Below, one piece after another: positions 44,729 through 53,237 of a stretch of 64,000 nucleotides of DNA (the first letter of the stretch is position 1; the number at the start of each line of letters is the position of its first letter). The notes beneath the pieces are model-generated. The model did not search any database and was not told where the DNA came from. It worked only from the letters and a program-made list of their open reading frames with translations. Location of the stretch: NCBI GenBank assembly GCA_035547425.1, contig DASZUU010000043.1:62001-126000 (forward strand), written 5' to 3'. Origin of the DNA: Alloacidobacterium sp035547425 (lineage in GTDB: Bacteria; Acidobacteriota; Terriglobia; Terriglobales; Acidobacteriaceae). Made by a program: the position numbers and the translations under genes.

Positions 44729-45211
44729 ATGAAGCGGCGCATTCTGCTTGTAGATGATGAACTTGCGATTCTGTTGACGTTGAAGGCCATCCTGGAGATC
44801 AACAGTTTCGAGGTCGAGACAGCTGCTTCGGCACGTGAAGCAAAATCAAAGATTAAGAGCAACAGCTACCACATGGTGATGACCGACATGCGCATGGAAA
44901 GCGAAAGCGCGGGCCTGGAGGTTGTGCAAGCTGCCAAAAAAGCAGCGTACCAGCCTGCGGTCGCCATGCTTACCGCATTTCCGATGCCCGGTTTCGACTG
45001 GCGGGAAGAGGGTGCTGACGAGATGCTGGTGAAGCCGATCAACACGCAGGATTTGCTGGTGCAGATCGAAGCTTTGCTGGTGACTCACGAAGACAAGAAG
45101 CGCAAGGCGGAAGCGCTGAATCTTGAGCTTGTGGCTGCCCGCGCCGAAGCTGTTTCTACGAAAAAGCCGCGTCCGGCGGCACGTAAACTAGCCACCAGCC
45201 GCGCCAAATAA
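44729..45211 (+). CDS. Response-regulator receiver protein
   Basis: About 160 residues. Receiver domain about 1-120: acidic pair VDDE (about 8-11), phospho-acceptor Asp in MTDMRM (about 53), LTAF (Thr) and LVKPIN (Lys). The remaining 40 residues are Ala/Lys-rich with no output domain, so it probably works through protein contacts. AGGAG (44717-44721) stands 7 nt before ATG 44729, so the GTG at 44723 is not used. No histidine kinase lies nearby. Confidence 0.9.
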   Translation: MKRRILLVDDELAILLTLKAILEINSFEVETAASAREAKSKIKSNSYHMVMTDMRMESESAGLEVVQAAKKAAYQPAVAMLTAFPMPGFDWREEGADEMLVKPINTQDLLVQIEALLVTHEDKKRKAEALNLELVAARAEAVSTKKPRPAARKLATSRAK

Positions 45212-45225
45212 TCAGCTCGTCATCC

Positions 45226-45546
45226 TTAGACGGCAGCAGGCGGACTACCGGCAGACGCGCCGGCAGCAATTGGAGCCCGCTTCTTCTGGAAACACTGGCG
45301 ACAGAGCACCGGGCGTCCTTGCGTGGGCTTGAAGGGCACAGTTGTTTCCTCGCCGCATTCCGAACAGGTAGTGCGGGTTTCTGCCCGCACGGCGGAGCTC
45401 CCGGCAGCTCGTTTTGCCTTGCAAAGCTTGCATCGTTTGGGATCGTTCCTGAACTGCTTGTCATGGAAAAACAGCTGCTCACCGGCGGTGAATACGAATT
45501 CATTCCCGCAATCGACGCACTTGAGAATTTTATCTACGAACTCCAT
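45226..45546 (-). CDS. Zinc-ribbon protein
   Basis: 106 residues from ATG 45546. Three or more zinc ribbon halves: LKCVDCGNEFVF, RCKLCKAKR, TCSECGEETTVPFKPTQGRP and CRQCFQKK. The pattern is that of the small zinc-ribbon (zf-trcl / CxxC) proteins common in environmental bacteria, whose targets are unknown. The longer frame from 45657 adds a stretch of no likeness. Convergent with the receiver gene. Confidence 0.8.
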   Translation of the reverse strand: MEFVDKILKCVDCGNEFVFTAGEQLFFHDKQFRNDPKRCKLCKAKRAAGSSAVRAETRTTCSECGEETTVPFKPTQGRPVLCRQCFQKKRAPIAAGASAGSPPAAV

Positions 45547-45660
45547 TTTTGCGTTCCCCAGCCGCGCTGCAGAGTTACCGCAGCAGCGGTTCAGAGCTCC
45601 CCAATTCACTGGCATAGTGAATGAAAGCTGCTGATCGTAGCGGACTATGGACAACAATGT

Positions 45661-45820
45661 AAAAAGAGGGACCCGAGCCGCGGCGAGAGGCGGCGGAATA
45701 CCGGCTTTCTTAAGCGAACCGGTATGACATGCCGAAAGGCACGCCGATAAGACGGCAGTACAGCATTGTTATACGTTCTTATAGCTCAGCCCCGCCATGG
45801 TAAACCAAAGCGGGGCTGAG
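45661..45820. ncRNA. Candidate structured RNA region between rpsU and the zinc-ribbon gene
   Basis: Four successive stems: ATACCGG (45698-45704)/CCGGTAT (45719-45725) with an inner GCTT/AAGC; TGCC-GAAA-GGCA (45730-45741), a GNRA tetraloop when read on plus; GCCG/CGGC with a 6-nt loop (45743-45756); and an 11-bp CTCAGCCCCGC/GCGGGGCTGAG stem (45785-45820). I could not match it to a known class and the strand is not certain. Confidence 0.35.
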
Positions 45821-45839
45821 ATGTTTGAAAAAGAGGTGA

Positions 45840-46037
45840 TTAGTCCTGCTCTTTGCGAGCCTTTTTACGATTCCGCTTGCGTGCCAGCGCCTCTTTTACG
45901 CGACGCTTTTCGCCGGGCTTCAGGTAGAAGGAGTGACGCTTGACTTCCTTGATGATGTCCTCCTGCTGCACCTTACGCTTAAACCGACGCAACGCATTTT
46001 CCAGCGGTTCGCCTTCTTGTACACGAACCTCTGCCAA
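45840..46037 (-). CDS. rpsU: Small ribosomal subunit protein bS21
   Basis: 65 residues. Binds the 30S platform near the anti-Shine-Dalgarno. The sequence VQEGEPLENALRRFKRKVQ, then the Lys/Arg-rich SFYLKPGEKRRVKEALARKR, is typical bS21. A GGAGG-like site precedes the ATG. Single gene. Confidence 0.97.
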   Translation of the reverse strand: MAEVRVQEGEPLENALRRFKRKVQQEDIIKEVKRHSFYLKPGEKRRVKEALARKRNRKKARKEQD

Positions 46038-46144
46038 TGAACTACACCTCCAAACCGACCCCGTTCGGGTGCTTCTAGGATATCAGGATTTTCCATGAAG
46101 CCTTGAACTTTGGTGTAAATGCCTTTGAATGAGTAATTTATGGG

Positions 46145-47938
46145 TTACGACAGGCCGAGGCGCTGGGGGAATTCGTCCATATCCATGTCTTCGGGCAGGC
46201 TGGCGCGCTCGTTGATGAGGGCGCGCTGCCATCGCTGCAGAAGAAAATGCAAGGCGAGAATGGCAGCCGCAGCCCCAAGAAAATGCCGGAGATTTCGTTC
46301 TATCCAGCGCCCCGCATCGACCACCGTCCAGATGTACGGCCCAAACAGAGCCATGAATGCCCCGGCATAAAATGCGAGATTTCGCTTGGAATAGACGAGC
46401 GGCGTGGTAAAGGGCACGGAAAGATAGCGCAGAAAAAAGATGTCGATGAGGAGAAGGCAAAGTCCCTGCAGGAGCAAAAGCTGGGCGGCTATCTGGAGCA
46501 CGGTGGGGAAGAGCGTTGGACTGAGCAGCATGGCGAAGATGAGCATCGCAATGGTAAGGCCGATAGCTCGAAGCAATGTCCAGCGCAGAGTGGATGCGAT
46601 GTGATTGCGGTTAGGGCGGGTGCCGATGACGGCGAAAAGCCAGTTCGCCCTCAGGTCTACCGGCGATAAAAAGGCAGCCTTGAGGCCGGTGACGGCGAGA
46701 AAGGCGACAACTGGAATCGAACAGCGCAGCCCATATTTGCAGAAGCCCAGCGTGATGTGGCCGTTGCTCGGCTGGAAGATGATGGTCAGAGCCAGCAGCA
46801 GGGCAAGGCCGGCTCCGCCATAAAGTGAAAGATAGACGCGATGATGGGGCGCGCGCTTGAGCGTCTGGCTGATGAAGTGATACACAGCCCGTTGCGATGG
46901 CCGCAGGACCAGCACCCGATGCAGCAGCCAGTCTTTGGCATCGGTGAGCCAGTTGCGCGTATTTTTCTGCACGATGCCTTCGACGGCGCGGCGGGTTTTT
47001 GTCCAATAGGCCAGGGGATAGCTCGCGCAGGTGAAGGCGAGGATGATGAGGAGCGCCAAACCTCCCCGGGCCGCCAGATCGCGAAAGGCCGGCAAGGTGT
47101 GTCCGCCTTCGAGCAGAAATTGATACACGCCGAGGAACCAGAAGGGCGGAAACCACCCATAAGCGCCATGACTACGGGTGGTGATCAGGAGCGGCAGGTT
47201 CGGAGAGATAAGCGGGAGCAGAAAAACGATAATCAGCAATGTGGCCAGCGATATTGCCTGCAGGACAGGTGAAGTCCAGCGAAAGAGCTTTTCTCCGGTA
47301 AGGCTGAGCAGAATTCCCTGCAGCGAGATGAAGAAACAGGCAGTAAATAGTCCTCCCGCTGAGATAGCAATGATATGAGCCGCGACATGGCGCAGTACGC
47401 TGGGTTCGTCGGCGATGAGTGGAAGAAAGAAAGCGCCCATGCATCCGCCGGCAATGAGGAAGATGCCGAGAAATCGGGCGAGCGCGGCGATTTTTGCGGT
47501 GAAAAACCGACGCGCCGGGACCGGCAGCGGTGTCAGCACCAGAATGTCGAGGAAGTCGGGGAAGAGCATGTCCCACTCGAAAACCGTGGCTGCTCCCAGA
47601 ACTGCGCCGGCATACATGACATAAAAATAGTGATCGCCAACGCGCGGCCAATAACCACGAGGAGCGGTGTTGGGCGGAAAGATGAAATAAGAGGGAATGG
47701 TGCCGAGCATAAACAATAGCCCGGGAATGGCGATGAGCGCGAGCACCTGTACGATGCGGGTGGTATTTTCGCCTTCGAGCGAAGTGAGCGGGTTATCGAA
47801 CAGGCGATGGAAGAAGTGATCTGTGAGGACGCGGAAAGTGCCTATTTGCACTATTTCTTTCTTCGTCATGTTCGTTTGCACTTCAAGCGAAAGAACGGGG
47901 TGAGCGGGTTCGTCGATGGCTTTAAGGAGATTAAGCAT
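46145..47938 (-). CDS. ABC-2-like multispan membrane permease
   Basis: 597 residues with about 12-14 membrane helices and a cytosolic loop near 330-365. No nucleotide-binding domain. Its first bases overlap the end of the ABC ATPase frame by 8 bp, so it was made as the partner permease of that ATPase in an export system. The protein itself is intact. Because its ATPase has lost Walker A, the transporter is probably dead unless another ATPase substitutes. The cargo is unknown. It is the last gene of the PadR-regulated unit. Confidence 0.75.
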   Translation of the reverse strand: MLNLLKAIDEPAHPVLSLEVQTNMTKKEIVQIGTFRVLTDHFFHRLFDNPLTSLEGENTTRIVQVLALIAIPGLLFMLGTIPSYFIFPPNTAPRGYWPRVGDHYFYVMYAGAVLGAATVFEWDMLFPDFLDILVLTPLPVPARRFFTAKIAALARFLGIFLIAGGCMGAFFLPLIADEPSVLRHVAAHIIAISAGGLFTACFFISLQGILLSLTGEKLFRWTSPVLQAISLATLLIIVFLLPLISPNLPLLITTRSHGAYGWFPPFWFLGVYQFLLEGGHTLPAFRDLAARGGLALLIILAFTCASYPLAYWTKTRRAVEGIVQKNTRNWLTDAKDWLLHRVLVLRPSQRAVYHFISQTLKRAPHHRVYLSLYGGAGLALLLALTIIFQPSNGHITLGFCKYGLRCSIPVVAFLAVTGLKAAFLSPVDLRANWLFAVIGTRPNRNHIASTLRWTLLRAIGLTIAMLIFAMLLSPTLFPTVLQIAAQLLLLQGLCLLLIDIFFLRYLSVPFTTPLVYSKRNLAFYAGAFMALFGPYIWTVVDAGRWIERNLRHFLGAAAAILALHFLLQRWQRALINERASLPEDMDMDEFPQRLGLS

Positions 47939-48697
47939 GGCTCGCCTTGATGATTTCGACCATTTCGTTGGCTACGGTTTTGGTATCTTCCTGCTGGACC
48001 AACTCGGCAAAAACGCGTTCGAGGCTGGGCAATTGCATAAGCTGCGTCAGCTCTGAGGGCGCGGCGTTGGCGCGGATATGGCCTTGCGCGATAACGATGA
48101 CGCGGCTGCATATCTGCTCCACGACTTCGAGCACGTGCGAGATGTAGAGGATAGCTTTACCTTCGGCTGCCAGCGCTTCGAGCAGGTCTTTGAAGAGCCG
48201 CGCCGAAGCTACATCGAGACCGGAGAGCGGCTCGTCGAAGATGAGCAACTGTGGATTGTGCATGAGCGCGGCGGCGATGAGTACGCGTTGCTTCATGCCC
48301 TTGGAGTAGAGCGAGATGGGCGAATAGCGCCAGGATTCGAGTGCAAGCAGCTTGAGCAGGGCGTTGGCTTTGAGCTTGATGAGCTTTTCCGTCATGCCGC
48401 GCAGGCGGCCCACGAGCTGCAAATATTCCAGCCCGGAGAGATGCGTATAGACGTGGGCTTCCTCGGGAACATAGCCGAGCATGGCGCGGTAAGCCACAAT
48501 GTCATCGAGAATAGGCTCCGGTAAATCCACGACCGTCAAAATCATCACCGGCCTGCTGCAGCCCAACCTCGGCAAAGTGCTTTTTCAAGGCAGGTAATGT
48601 CGCCGGACTGGAGTTGAAAGCTGACATTTTCGACCGCTGCGATGCCGCGATATCGTTTTGTGATGTTCTGCAATTCGAGGACAGGAATCGTTTGCAT
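47931..48697 (-). pseudogene. ABC transporter ATPase, disrupted by an in-place inversion of the Walker A segment
   Basis: The N-terminal part (48697-48593: MQTIPVLELQNITKRYRGIA to GDIT) and the C-terminal part (from 48518: EPILDDIVAYRAMLGYVPEE, signature YSKGMKQR, Walker B LLIFDEPLSGLD, switch His SHVLE) are ordinary. Between them, where the P-loop belongs, the minus strand is meaningless, but the plus strand at 48514-48591 reads GSGKSTTVKIITGLLQPNLG then KVLFQG, exactly the missing Walker A stretch. About 76 bp were therefore flipped, and about 20 bp (LLGPN) are missing, so the frames on either side no longer match. A second cause such as a reversible switch is unlikely. The permease gene follows with an 8-bp overlap. 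Confidence 0.85.
48514..48591 (+). other. Inverted Walker A block
   Basis: 78 bases coding, on plus, for the 26 residues GSGKSTT...KVLFQG. It lies inside a minus-strand gene. Flipping it back joins GDIT-C to EPILDD in order. The junctions share only GGCTC/GAGCC; no flanking inverted repeat of useful length is present. Confidence 0.85.
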
Positions 48698-48704
48698 GGC
48701 TACC

Positions 48705-48752
48705 CTATGTAGCAAACTACTTATTGGCTTGTCAAGTAGCATGCTACATAGG
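48705..48752. promoter_or_regulatory. PadR operator/promoter region
   Basis: Two related sites: CTATGTAGCAAACTAC (48705-48720) and GTAGCATGCTAC (48736-48747), the latter a perfect 12-bp palindrome continuing to GCTACATAG. On minus a TTGACA box (48729-48734) precedes the ABC genes. Binding by the divergent PadR protein is inferred. Confidence 0.6.
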
Positions 48753-48756
48753 TAGA

Positions 48757-49083
48757 ATGCCGCGCATGGGAGCCGAAGCCAAACTTTCGCACACAGCGGC
48801 GCTGATCCTGCGTGCCATCAGCGCCGGATATATTTACGGTTTCAGCGTGATGGAGATGACAGGGCTGCCGAGCGGGACGGTGTATCCGGCGATGCGCAGG
48901 CTGGAGCGCGATGGGCTGATCCAATCGAAATGGGAAGCCGAGGCAATTGCCGCCGTTGAGCAGAGGCCTCCACGCAAGTATTACAAGGTGACGCGCGCAG
49001 GCAAGGCCACGCTCGATGCTTCCATAAAGCGGTATCCACTGCTCGAGAAGATGATTCCTCTGCCGGAGGTGGAGCACGCATGA
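48757..49083 (+). CDS. PadR-family transcriptional regulator
   Basis: About 108 residues. PadR winged helix: LSHTAALILRAISAGYIYGFSVMEMTGLPSGTVYPAMRRLERDGLI and the wing RPPRKYYKVTRAGK. These repress membrane transporter or stress genes. ATG 48757; the frame from 48724 adds residues translated from the operator. The stop overlaps the next ATG (49080) by 4 bp, the common PadR-permease arrangement of Acidobacteria, and the ABC genes are divergent. Confidence 0.9.
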   Translation: MPRMGAEAKLSHTAALILRAISAGYIYGFSVMEMTGLPSGTVYPAMRRLERDGLIQSKWEAEAIAAVEQRPPRKYYKVTRAGKATLDASIKRYPLLEKMIPLPEVEHA

Positions 49084-50515
49084 AGCGACTGTATATGCTG
49101 ATCCTGCGTTGCGCTTCCTGAATGGTTCCGGCGAAGGAGCGCGGTGCGTGGCTGCGTGAATGGAAGGCGGAATTGTGGCACGTTGCGGAGAGGCAGCGGG
49201 CGCATACTACGGCGGCATTTGTGGCGGGGGCGTTCCGCGACGCTGCTATATTGCGGGATGATTTGCAGCCCGCGCGCAAGCGTGATTGGCAGGGGATCGT
49301 TTCATCGCCGGTGCATTTTTTAGCGCTGCTGTTTGCCGCAATGAGCGTGAGCGTAGGGCTGGCATTTTTATTTCCCGGAGTGCGGCCTTTGCTTTTGCCT
49401 GCGCCTTACAGAGATGCCCATACGCTGGTAATTGTCTCTCGCGACGGCGCATCCCATAGTGCGAATCCAAGTATCTCGCTGGGCAAGTTTCGCTACTGGC
49501 AGAGTGCGGCACAGGCTGTATTTTCCGACCTCTCTTTTTATGATGTCGTACACAAAGAGCTTCACCTGGGATTGGGCCGCGGTGTCGCCTTATCTGTCAT
49601 ACGCGCCTCCGGTAATTTGCCGGCTCTCTTGCAATCGCCCGATTTTCCTGATGCCGGCAGCATGAATGCTCTGCCGAAGCTGGTGCTGAGTGATGCTGTG
49701 TGGCGGGCGATATTTCCATGCCGATCCACGCGTGATTGGAAGAACTGTTTTTCTTGCCGGCGAAACGGTGAGAATCGTTGGTATAGCAAAGGCAAGCGCA
49801 TGGCATTTGCCGGGGAAGCCCGATGTGTGGCTGTTGGAGAGCGATCGGCGCATGGCCGCTCTTTCTGAACGCACGACAGGGTTTGTGATAGCTCCGCATG
49901 CAGCCGTCGCTGGAGCGCCATTCGCAGGAAACCGGCTGGCACATGACGGTTCCGTATGGCGGCGGACGCGTAGACGGATTTACCTGCATGCCCGTCTCCC
50001 GCTATATGCGCGAGCCGTTTGTGCTTTTGATGTTTACGACGTTAATGGCTCTGCTAGCGCTTCCGGCGACGACATCGCTTCCGCTGGATGAGTATCCCTA
50101 TAACCCACACCGGCAAACACTTGGAGTGAGAGTGCGGCGCTGGCTTTTTCTTGCCGGAAAGTTGACGCTGATACTGCCGTTGATCTGGTTCAGTGCGCTC
50201 GATCTGGGGCAGATATTTCCGGATATCCAGTATGTGTATGCGTTTGCCGCAATGCTGGCGGCGCTGCGCTGGATATTGCAGGATCAGCGGCGGCGTTGCC
50301 CGGTATGCCTGGAATTGCTGCAGCATCCGGTGCATGTAGGACAGCCGTCACGGAACTTCCTGGCATGGAACGGCACGGAGCTGATCTGCGTTGTGGGTCA
50401 CGGCTTCCTGCATGTGCCGGAGCTGCCGACAAGCTGGTTTGCCACCCAGCGCTGGCTGTATCTGGATGCATCGTGGCATTCGCTCTTCCGCCGGCCGGAA
50501 GCAGTGCGTCCCTGA
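49080..50515 (+). pseudogene. MacB/FtsX-like orphan permease (ADOP-like) with one stop and two frameshifts
   Basis: Translation starts at ATG 49080 overlapping padR, reads MKRLYMLILRCAS and meets TGA at 49119-49121; reading on gives MVPAKERGAWLREWKAE. An extra G near 49705-49707 shifts the frame (VWR/RYFHADPRVIG), and an extra C near 49894-49895 shifts it again (FVIA/MQPSLERH). Joined, it is an about 475-residue membrane protein with a MacB-like core (RTVFLAGETVRIVGIA, GGRVDGF), helices and a CPVCLELLQHPVHVG C-terminal part. The family sits next to PadR regulators and is thought to aid export. Three separate lesions mark it as decayed. Confidence 0.75.
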
Positions 50516-50571
50516 TTTATTCGTAGCGGAGCGCTTCCAGGGGGTCTGCTTCAGCCTACACTGGAGTAGTT

Positions 50572-51096
50572 ATGATCCGTTCTTATCAGGGGCATACGCC
50601 GATCATTCCTGCTAGCTGTTACGTAGATATTTCTGCCCAGGTGCTGGGCGATGTCGAGTTGGGCGAGCATTCGAGCATCTGGATGAATGCCGTGGTGCGC
50701 GGCGATGTGAACTCGATCCGAATTGGCTCTCACTCGAATGTGCAGGATTGCGCGGTGCTGCATGGGATGCGCTATGTGTATCCGGTGATAGTGGGCGATT
50801 ATGTGACGATCGGGCACAACGCGACGGTGCACGGTTGCGTGATCGAAGATTGCTGCCTGATCGGGATGGGCGCGGTGATCCTGAATAATGCGCACATTGG
50901 CGAGGGCTCGATTATTGCTGCCGGAGCGCTGATTCCGGAGAATGCAAAGATTCCGCCGCGCTCGCTGGTGGCCGGAGTTCCCGGTAAAGTTCGGCGCGAG
51001 CTGACGTCGGATGATCGCGACGAGATTCTGAAGTATGCGCGGAATTATCTGGATTACACGAAGATTTATCTCGAAGAGCAGAAGAGCTGGAAGTGA
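50572..51096 (+). CDS. Gamma-class carbonic anhydrase family protein
   Basis: 174 residues. Left-handed beta-helix made of hexapeptide repeats (VLGDVELGEHSSIWMNAVVRGD, IGSHSNVQDCAVLHG). Metal His ligands are in VLHG and IGHNATVHG, so a bound zinc is expected. C-terminal helix EILKYARNYLDYTKIYLEEQ as in YrdA-like proteins. Carbonic anhydrase activity is not certain in this subfamily. Stands alone. Confidence 0.9.
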   Translation: MIRSYQGHTPIIPASCYVDISAQVLGDVELGEHSSIWMNAVVRGDVNSIRIGSHSNVQDCAVLHGMRYVYPVIVGDYVTIGHNATVHGCVIEDCCLIGMGAVILNNAHIGEGSIIAAGALIPENAKIPPRSLVAGVPGKVRRELTSDDRDEILKYARNYLDYTKIYLEEQKSWK

Positions 51097-51097
51097 G

Positions 51098-51127
51098 GCA
51101 TAAGACATCCCATGGGATGTCTTATGC
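51098..51127. promoter_or_regulatory. 30-bp perfect palindrome before the PIN/antitoxin pair
   Basis: The half-site GCATAAGACATCCCA is followed directly by its reverse complement. It begins 1 bp after the carbonic anhydrase stop and ends 13 bp before the PIN-gene start. Best read as the toxin-antitoxin operator; it could also act as a hairpin ending the upstream mRNA. Confidence 0.65.
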
Positions 51128-51140
51128 TATCCTGAGAGCA

Positions 51141-51566
51141 ATGCTGGTTGTGCTCGATACCTCCGTAGTGGTTGCTGCTCTGCGGAGCAAAAATGGCGCA
51201 TCGAATGCACTGCTCACTCGTCTGGCCAGGGGAAAATTAGGGGCGCTTGCGACTCCGCCGCTCTTTTTGGAGTATGAAGATGTGCTGCTCCGACCAGAGC
51301 ATATGGCAGTGCATCGATTCTCTAATCGGCAAATTGAGCAGTATTTGTCAGAACTGGCGGCACTGATACACCCGGTACAGATTCATTTTCAATGGAGGCC
51401 GCAGTTGGCTGATCCGGCAGATGAAATTGTTCTGGAAGCGGCTCTCAATGGCAGGGCGGATGCAATTGTGACGCATAATATGAAGCACTTTGCTCCAGCG
51501 ATAGGGCGGTTGGGTTTGCGGGTCCTGTCTCCGGCAGATGTGCTTGGGAGGTTGCGAGATGAGTAA
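51141..51566 (+). CDS. PIN-domain toxin-like nuclease
   Basis: 141 residues. PIN fold: VVLDTSVVVAALRS with the first metal Asp, EYEDVLLRPEH, then ADPADEIVLEAALNG and IVTHNMKHF with later acidic residues. VapC-like or PIN_3 RNases cut tRNA or rRNA. ATG 51141 follows GAGAG. The upstream frame runs through the palindrome and was not used. It overlaps the antitoxin gene by 8 bp, toxin first. Confidence 0.88.
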   Translation: MLVVLDTSVVVAALRSKNGASNALLTRLARGKLGALATPPLFLEYEDVLLRPEHMAVHRFSNRQIEQYLSELAALIHPVQIHFQWRPQLADPADEIVLEAALNGRADAIVTHNMKHFAPAIGRLGLRVLSPADVLGRLRDE

Positions 51567-51852
51567 GGCTACCTATCCTCTTAAGCTGCCGCTTTCCATT
51601 AAAAAGGCAGCGCAAAGGTTGGCGAAAGAAGATGGTGTTTCGCTGAACCAATGGATTGCAGTCGCCGTGGCTGAGAAAGTCGGAGTGGTGGAAACGGCTG
51701 CAGAGTTTTTTGCCCGGCGGGCAGATGGAGCCGACGGTTCAAAGCTGCTACAGCTTTTACGGCAGGCACCGGACCGTGAACCCGACCCCGGCGATGAATT
51801 GGACATATCTCTGACGCAAACTGGTACCAAGCGGATGCGGTCAGCCGACTGA
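51559..51852 (+). CDS. HicB-like / Arc-type antitoxin
   Basis: 97 residues. N-terminal ribbon-helix-helix (ATYPLKLPLSIKKAAQRLA with the beta strand and helix, then DGVSLNQWIAVAVAEKVG), C-terminal acidic and disordered stretch (PDREPDPGDELD) suited to wrapping the toxin. It shares 8 bp with the PIN gene, so translation is coupled. It should neutralise the PIN protein and bind the palindrome upstream. Confidence 0.85.
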   Translation: MSKATYPLKLPLSIKKAAQRLAKEDGVSLNQWIAVAVAEKVGVVETAAEFFARRADGADGSKLLQLLRQAPDREPDPGDELDISLTQTGTKRMRSAD

Positions 51853-51881
51853 TAGTCTGAAATACAGGTCAAATTACATAA

Positions 51882-53165
51882 ATGAGTACATTGAAAGCCG
51901 TTCGCGGCACACGGGATTTACTGCCGCCGGAAACCGAACTTTGGAATTTTGTGGAAGAGACTGCGCGCCGCATCTTTGCGCGCTATAACTTCGGCGAGAT
52001 TCGCACGCCCATTTTTGAAGACACGCAGCTGTTTGCGCGCGGTGTGGGCGAAGAGACCGATATCGTCTCGAAAGAGATGTATACATGGGAAGATCGCGCC
52101 CGGGCGCAGTCGGAAAAAGCGCAATCGCTGACGCTGCGGCCGGAAAACACAGCCGGCGTGGTGCGTGCCTACATCGAGCACAAGCTGGGCGACAAAGGCC
52201 TGCTGCAGAAGCTTTACTACATCGGTCCGCAGTTTCGGCGTGAGCGCCCGCAGAAGGGACGCTACCGGCAGTTCTACCAGATTGGGGCTGAGGTGATTGG
52301 GCCTCCTAGTGCCGGGTCTGAGTCGCCATTGCGCGACGCCGAGATATTGGAGATGCTGGCGACGCTTCTCGATGAACTGGGCATTACCGGCTGGCGGCTG
52401 GAGATCAATTCTGTGGGCTCGGCTACGGATCGGCCTCGCTATGTGGCGGCGCTGCGCGAGGCGCTGGCTCCAGTAAAGCATTTGATGTGCGAGGACAATC
52501 AGCGACGCGCAGAGACGAATCCGCTGCGTGTGCTCGATTCCAAGGACCCGAACGACCAGGAGATTATCGAGAAGCTGCCGAAGATTGCTGATTTTCTGGA
52601 TGAATCATCGAAAGCGCATTTTGCTGCTGTCCGTGCTGCGCTCGATGCCTGTGGCGTTCCGTATCATGTGAATCCGCGGCTGGTGCGCGGCCTCGACTAC
52701 TACACGCGCACGACATTTGAATTTACACACGGCGGCCTGGGCGCGCAGAATGCGCTGCTCGGCGGCGGACGCTATGACGGGCTGTCGGAGATTATCGGCG
52801 GCCCCAAGGCTCCGGGTATTGGCTTTGCCATGGGCGCGGACCGGTTGATTCTGACGCTGGAAGCGCAGGCGGCGCAAAAGACGAGTCTGGCGGATGCCTA
52901 CGTGGCTCCGATGGGCGAAGCACTGAATCCTGCGGCGCTGGAGTTGGCGCGAGAACTGCGCCGTGCCGGGTTGCGCGTGGAGTTGGGCGATGGCTCGTTC
53001 CGTTTAAAAAAGTCGTTCGAAATGGGGAATAAGCTGGCCCGCAGGATTGTGCTGCTTGGTGAGGATGAGCAGCAATCGGGTATCTTGACTGTGAAGGATT
53101 TTTCGACGGGCGAGCAGGTGAAGGTGCCTCGCGCTGAGCTTGTTTCTGTACTACGAGCGAAGTGA
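51882..53165 (+). CDS. hisS: Histidyl-tRNA synthetase
   Basis: 427 residues, class II. Charges tRNA(His). Motif 1 region AVRGTRDLLPPETELW, motif 2 LRPENTAGVVRAYIEH and FRRERPQKGRYRQFYQIGAE, the His-specific segments GLDYYTRTTFEFTHG and LLGGGRYDGL, and the C-terminal anticodon-binding domain (about 330-427). Full length and normal. aspS follows after 72 bp, as often in bacteria. Confidence 0.97.
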   Translation: MSTLKAVRGTRDLLPPETELWNFVEETARRIFARYNFGEIRTPIFEDTQLFARGVGEETDIVSKEMYTWEDRARAQSEKAQSLTLRPENTAGVVRAYIEHKLGDKGLLQKLYYIGPQFRRERPQKGRYRQFYQIGAEVIGPPSAGSESPLRDAEILEMLATLLDELGITGWRLEINSVGSATDRPRYVAALREALAPVKHLMCEDNQRRAETNPLRVLDSKDPNDQEIIEKLPKIADFLDESSKAHFAAVRAALDACGVPYHVNPRLVRGLDYYTRTTFEFTHGGLGAQNALLGGGRYDGLSEIIGGPKAPGIGFAMGADRLILTLEAQAAQKTSLADAYVAPMGEALNPAALELARELRRAGLRVELGDGSFRLKKSFEMGNKLARRIVLLGEDEQQSGILTVKDFSTGEQVKVPRAELVSVLRAK

Positions 53166-53237
53166 AAAGCAGGTTTTTCGACTACGCGTCTGCGGCGCTT
53201 CGCTCAGGATGACAACATTGTTTAGCGGTTCAGTGAA
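53166..53237. repeat. Dispersed repeat copy in the hisS-aspS gap
   Basis: AAAAGCAGGT (53165-53174), then GCGCTTCGCTCAGGATGACA ACATTG (53195-53220). The same order of blocks occurs at 26837-26875 and, degenerated, at 27890-27910, 36711-36757 and 38035-38053. Confidence 0.6.

Noticed and set aside
48514..48591. The inverted Walker A block as a reversible phase-variation switch
   Set aside because: No flanking inverted repeats longer than about 5 bp, no invertase gene nearby, and about 20 bp of the coding sequence are lost, so flipping back would not restore the gene.
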